Shown here: positions 7,059-8,965 of the stretch, piece by piece | Layout of the letters: each line of letters opens with the position of its first letter | Position numbering within the stretch: the stretch's first letter is position 1 | Source: an uncultured Methylotenera sp. | Lineage (GTDB): Bacteria; Pseudomonadota; Gammaproteobacteria; Burkholderiales; Methylophilaceae | DNA length: 8,965 nt | Reading direction: 5' to 3' | Assembly (NCBI GenBank): GCA_937957775.1 | Contig: CALFXV010000069.1 | Span: forward strand, 1 to 8,965 | Made by a program: the position numbers and the translations under genes | The notes under the pieces: model-generated | The model's database searches: none | Told to the model about the DNA's origin: nothing | Seen by the model: only the letters and a program-made list of their open reading frames with translations

Positions 7059-7988
7059 ATGCTCAACAACTTGACTGAATTATCGATTAGCCCAAGACTG
7101 GCTAAAAACATACGCCGCAATGTGAAAGAGCGGGTGATTGAGTTTATTTTAATGATGGCCGCCTTGTCGGCTGTGTTCACTACCTTCGCCATCGTGGCGA
7201 TTCTGCTGTACGAATCATTTGGTTTCTTTGAAACCGTGTCACTGGTCGAATTCTTTACCGGCACCGAGTGGACGCCACTCTTTGAAGATGCCCATTACGG
7301 CATCATGCCCTTGATTGCTGGCACCTTAACCACCTCATTCGTCGCGCTAGCCGTGGCCGTGCCAGTGGGCACCATTGCCGCGATCTACCTGTCCGAATTT
7401 GCTTCACATAAAACCCGTGAAATCACCAAACCCATACTAGAGTTATTAGTGGGTGTACCTACCATCGCCTTTGGTTACTTCGCCTTGTTGTTTGTCACCC
7501 CATTGCTGCAGATCTTTTTTCCAGATTTGCCGGGCTTTAACATGCTCAGTGCCGGTTTGGTGATGGGCGTGATGATCGTGCCCTACATTGCTTCGGTGGC
7601 GGAGGATGCCATGCGCGCCGTGCCCATGAGCATGCGCGAAGGCTCGTATGCCATGGGGGCCACCCGCTTTCAAACCGCTCTACGCGTGGTGACCCCAGCC
7701 GCCACATCGGGCATAGTCGCCGCTTACATATTGGCCGTGTCACGTGCCGTGGGTGAAACCATGGTGGTTGCGGTAGCCGCGGGTCAACAACCCACTCTAA
7801 CCTTCGACCCAACAGAGGGCGCAGCCACCATCACCGCTTACATTGTGCAAGTGGCCATGGGCGATTTACCGCAGGCCAGCATTGGTTACCATAGCATCTT
7901 TGCCGCCGGCCTGGTCTTGTTTGCCATGACCTTAACCTTCAACCTTATCGGCCACGTGGTGCGTAAAAAATACAGGGAGCAATACTAA
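7059..7988 (+). CDS. pstC: Phosphate ABC transporter permease PstC
   Basis: This is one of the two inner-membrane channel subunits of the Pst phosphate importer, working with PstA and the ATPase PstB. It has 309 residues with about six membrane helices: roughly 28-52, 82-113, 126-150, 162-183, 216-240 and 277-302. The cytoplasmic EAA loop that contacts the ATPase reads REGSYAMGATRFQTA (about 193-207). The following SRAVGETM (228-235) is typical of Pst permeases. It resembles the shorter proteobacterial PstC type, with the periplasmic segment EWTPLFEDAHYGIMPL after helix 1. The chosen ATG gives a normal 27-residue cytoplasmic lead-in but has no good Shine-Dalgarno. A GTG start within the lead-in is possible. 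No separate promoter is evident in the 82 nt after the hairpin. The stop shares one base with the pstA start (TAATG). Confidence 0.94.
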   Translation: MLNNLTELSISPRLAKNIRRNVKERVIEFILMMAALSAVFTTFAIVAILLYESFGFFETVSLVEFFTGTEWTPLFEDAHYGIMPLIAGTLTTSFVALAVAVPVGTIAAIYLSEFASHKTREITKPILELLVGVPTIAFGYFALLFVTPLLQIFFPDLPGFNMLSAGLVMGVMIVPYIASVAEDAMRAVPMSMREGSYAMGATRFQTALRVVTPAATSGIVAAYILAVSRAVGETMVVAVAAGQQPTLTFDPTEGAATITAYIVQVAMGDLPQASIGYHSIFAAGLVLFAMTLTFNLIGHVVRKKYREQY

Positions 7989-8965
7989 TGGCCGATACAC
8001 AAAGCAAAAAAGCCTCGGTGCTGGCGGATTTAGAAGCCGTGCGCAGCATGATCAGGCGTCACAAATTCAACAATTTGGTGTTTGCTGGCATAGGCTTAAT
8101 TGCCTTAATGATAGGCTTGTTAACCTTATTAACGCTGTTTGTCGATTTGGTAATGGACGGCTACCCACGCTTTAACCTGCAGTTTTTCAGTGACTTCCCA
8201 TCGCGTCGCGCTGGCAGTGCCGGTCTGTTGTCCGCTTGGGTGGGTTCATTATTGGTAATGGCAGTTACCTTCCTTTCAGCCGTCCCTGTAGGCGTAGCAG
8301 CTGGTTTATATTTAGAAGAATACGCCCCAAAAAACTGGTTCTCTGACCTCATTGAAATCAACGTGTCTAACCTGGCCGGTGTGCCGTCCATCATTTACGG
8401 TTTGCTGGCATTGGGCTTGTTTGTCTATGGCTTGGATTTTGGTCAAAGCATACTAACCGCCGGCCTCACCTTGGGCTTGCTAATTTTACCTACGGTCATC
8501 GTCTCCACCCGTGAAGCCATACGCGGCATCCCCGTGGCCATACGCGAAGCCGCGTATGCCGTGGGTGCAACCAAATGGCAAGTGGTGAGCGATCACGTGG
8601 TGAAGTACTCACAAGGCGGTATTTTGACTGGCGTCATCATCGGCATGTCACGTGCCATTGGTGAAACGGCCCCCATCATCACCATAGGTGCGCTGACCTT
8701 CATTGCTTTCTTGCCGCCTGCACCGGTAACGGATGTGGCGCCTTATTTAAACTTTGAGTGGCTTAACTCGGCGTTTACCGTCTTGCCTATCCAGATGTTT
8801 AACTGGCTATCGCGTCCAGACCACGCCTTCCATATTAATGCCGCCGCCACCGGCGCCATCATCGGCGCGGCCGTGTCCAGCCCGCGCCAGGCGGGACAGA
8901 ACGCCGTCATCGGCGCGGTGTTCGGTGCCATGCTCGGCGCCGTGGCGCAAGAGTCACGCGCCCAG
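7988..8965 (+). CDS. pstA: Phosphate ABC transporter permease PstA (open at window edge; aberrant C-terminal end)
   Basis: This is the second channel subunit of the Pst importer. 326 codons are visible with no stop before the edge. The start ATG overlaps the pstC stop by one base and has AGGGAG (7974-7979) 8 nt upstream. Residues 1-28 are cytoplasmic, and helix 1 covers about 29-55. Further helices lie near 82-108, 125-147, 155-172 and 210-243. The EAA loop is REAAYAVGATKWQ (186-198), followed by SRAIGETAPI (221-230). The periplasmic FNWLSRPDHAFHINAAA (271-287) is also normal for PstA. After it one expects a last hydrophobic helix and a short basic tail. Instead a glycine-zipper-like segment appears, with a sharp rise in GC. 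The PstA call is secure for about residues 1-287. The end is probably not native PstA. Confidence 0.9.
   Translation, partial: MADTQSKKASVLADLEAVRSMIRRHKFNNLVFAGIGLIALMIGLLTLLTLFVDLVMDGYPRFNLQFFSDFPSRRAGSAGLLSAWVGSLLVMAVTFLSAVPVGVAAGLYLEEYAPKNWFSDLIEINVSNLAGVPSIIYGLLALGLFVYGLDFGQSILTAGLTLGLLILPTVIVSTREAIRGIPVAIREAAYAVGATKWQVVSDHVVKYSQGGILTGVIIGMSRAIGETAPIITIGALTFIAFLPPAPVTDVAPYLNFEWLNSAFTVLPIQMFNWLSRPDHAFHINAAATGAIIGAAVSSPRQAGQNAVIGAVFGAMLGAVAQESRAQ
8840..8965 (+). other. GC-rich, glycine-zipper-like tail in frame with pstA (possible chimeric junction)
   Basis: From about residue 285 of the pstA frame the protein reads GAIIGAAVSSPRQAGQ and then NAVIGAVFGAMLGAVAQ. These are two short hydrophobic stretches with GxxxG spacing (GAIIG, then GAVFGAMLG) around a polar turn, as in glycine-zipper two-helix proteins of the cell envelope. 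GC over 8841-8965 is 76% (95 of 125), against 50% over the preceding 8701-8820. Codons switch to almost all G/C-ending. The junction probably falls in the repetitive GCC GCC GCC ACC GGC stretch (8840-8854). It may be an assembly join, a recombination point, or a true fusion. The sequence alone cannot decide. Confidence 0.6.

Noticed and set aside
1..8965. Insertion sequences, CRISPR arrays, tRNA or rRNA genes
   Set aside because: I saw no transposase, no spaced direct repeats, no tRNA-like cloverleaf and no rRNA sequence. The gaps between genes are all under 250 nt and mostly explained by promoters and hairpins.

Overview
The window reads as chromosomal DNA of a beta- or gammaproteobacterium, probably a freshwater or soil type of roughly 50% GC. 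This rests on the prfB-lysS pair with a canonical RF2 frameshift site, an OprO/OprP-type outer-membrane porin, a glutaredoxin-type ArsC, and E. coli-style Pho boxes. I cannot name the genus from sequence alone. Both ends cut through genes.

Layout. (1) Positions 1-1228, minus strand: the N-terminal 409 residues of a phosphate-selective porin (OprO/OprP family), with a Pho box and a suitably spaced -10-like element upstream. (2) Positions 1403-4130, minus: a housekeeping translation operon, prfB (peptide-chain release factor 2, with programmed +1 frameshift) overlapping lysS (lysyl-tRNA synthetase) by 4 nt and closed by an intrinsic terminator. (3) Positions 4224-5693, minus: a two-gene arsenic resistance unit, an ACR3-type arsenite exporter followed by arsC arsenate reductase, with no arsR in view. 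(4) Positions 5862-8965, plus: a near-ideal Pho box promoter, pstS, a hairpin, then pstC and pstA, the high-affinity phosphate ABC transporter. pstA runs off the right edge.

How the genes work together. The porin would admit phosphate through the outer membrane, PstS would bind it in the periplasm, and PstC/PstA would carry it across the inner membrane. The ATPase PstB is not in the window and is expected downstream. Arsenate is a phosphate analogue that can enter by such routes. The divergently placed ACR3-arsC pair would reduce arsenate to arsenite and export it. The two Pho boxes sit at both sides of the block, in front of the porin and of pstS, with the same 10-nt spacing to the -10. The window is therefore a phosphate/arsenate locus into which the prfB-lysS operon is interposed.

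The oddest thing is the right-hand end. PstA is ordinary up to about residue 287. Its last ~40 residues are then a GxxxG-rich, glycine-zipper-like sequence in place of the expected last membrane helix and basic tail, and GC jumps from about 50% to 76% in the same place. This is most likely an assembly chimera or a recombination junction at a contig end, but it deserves checking.
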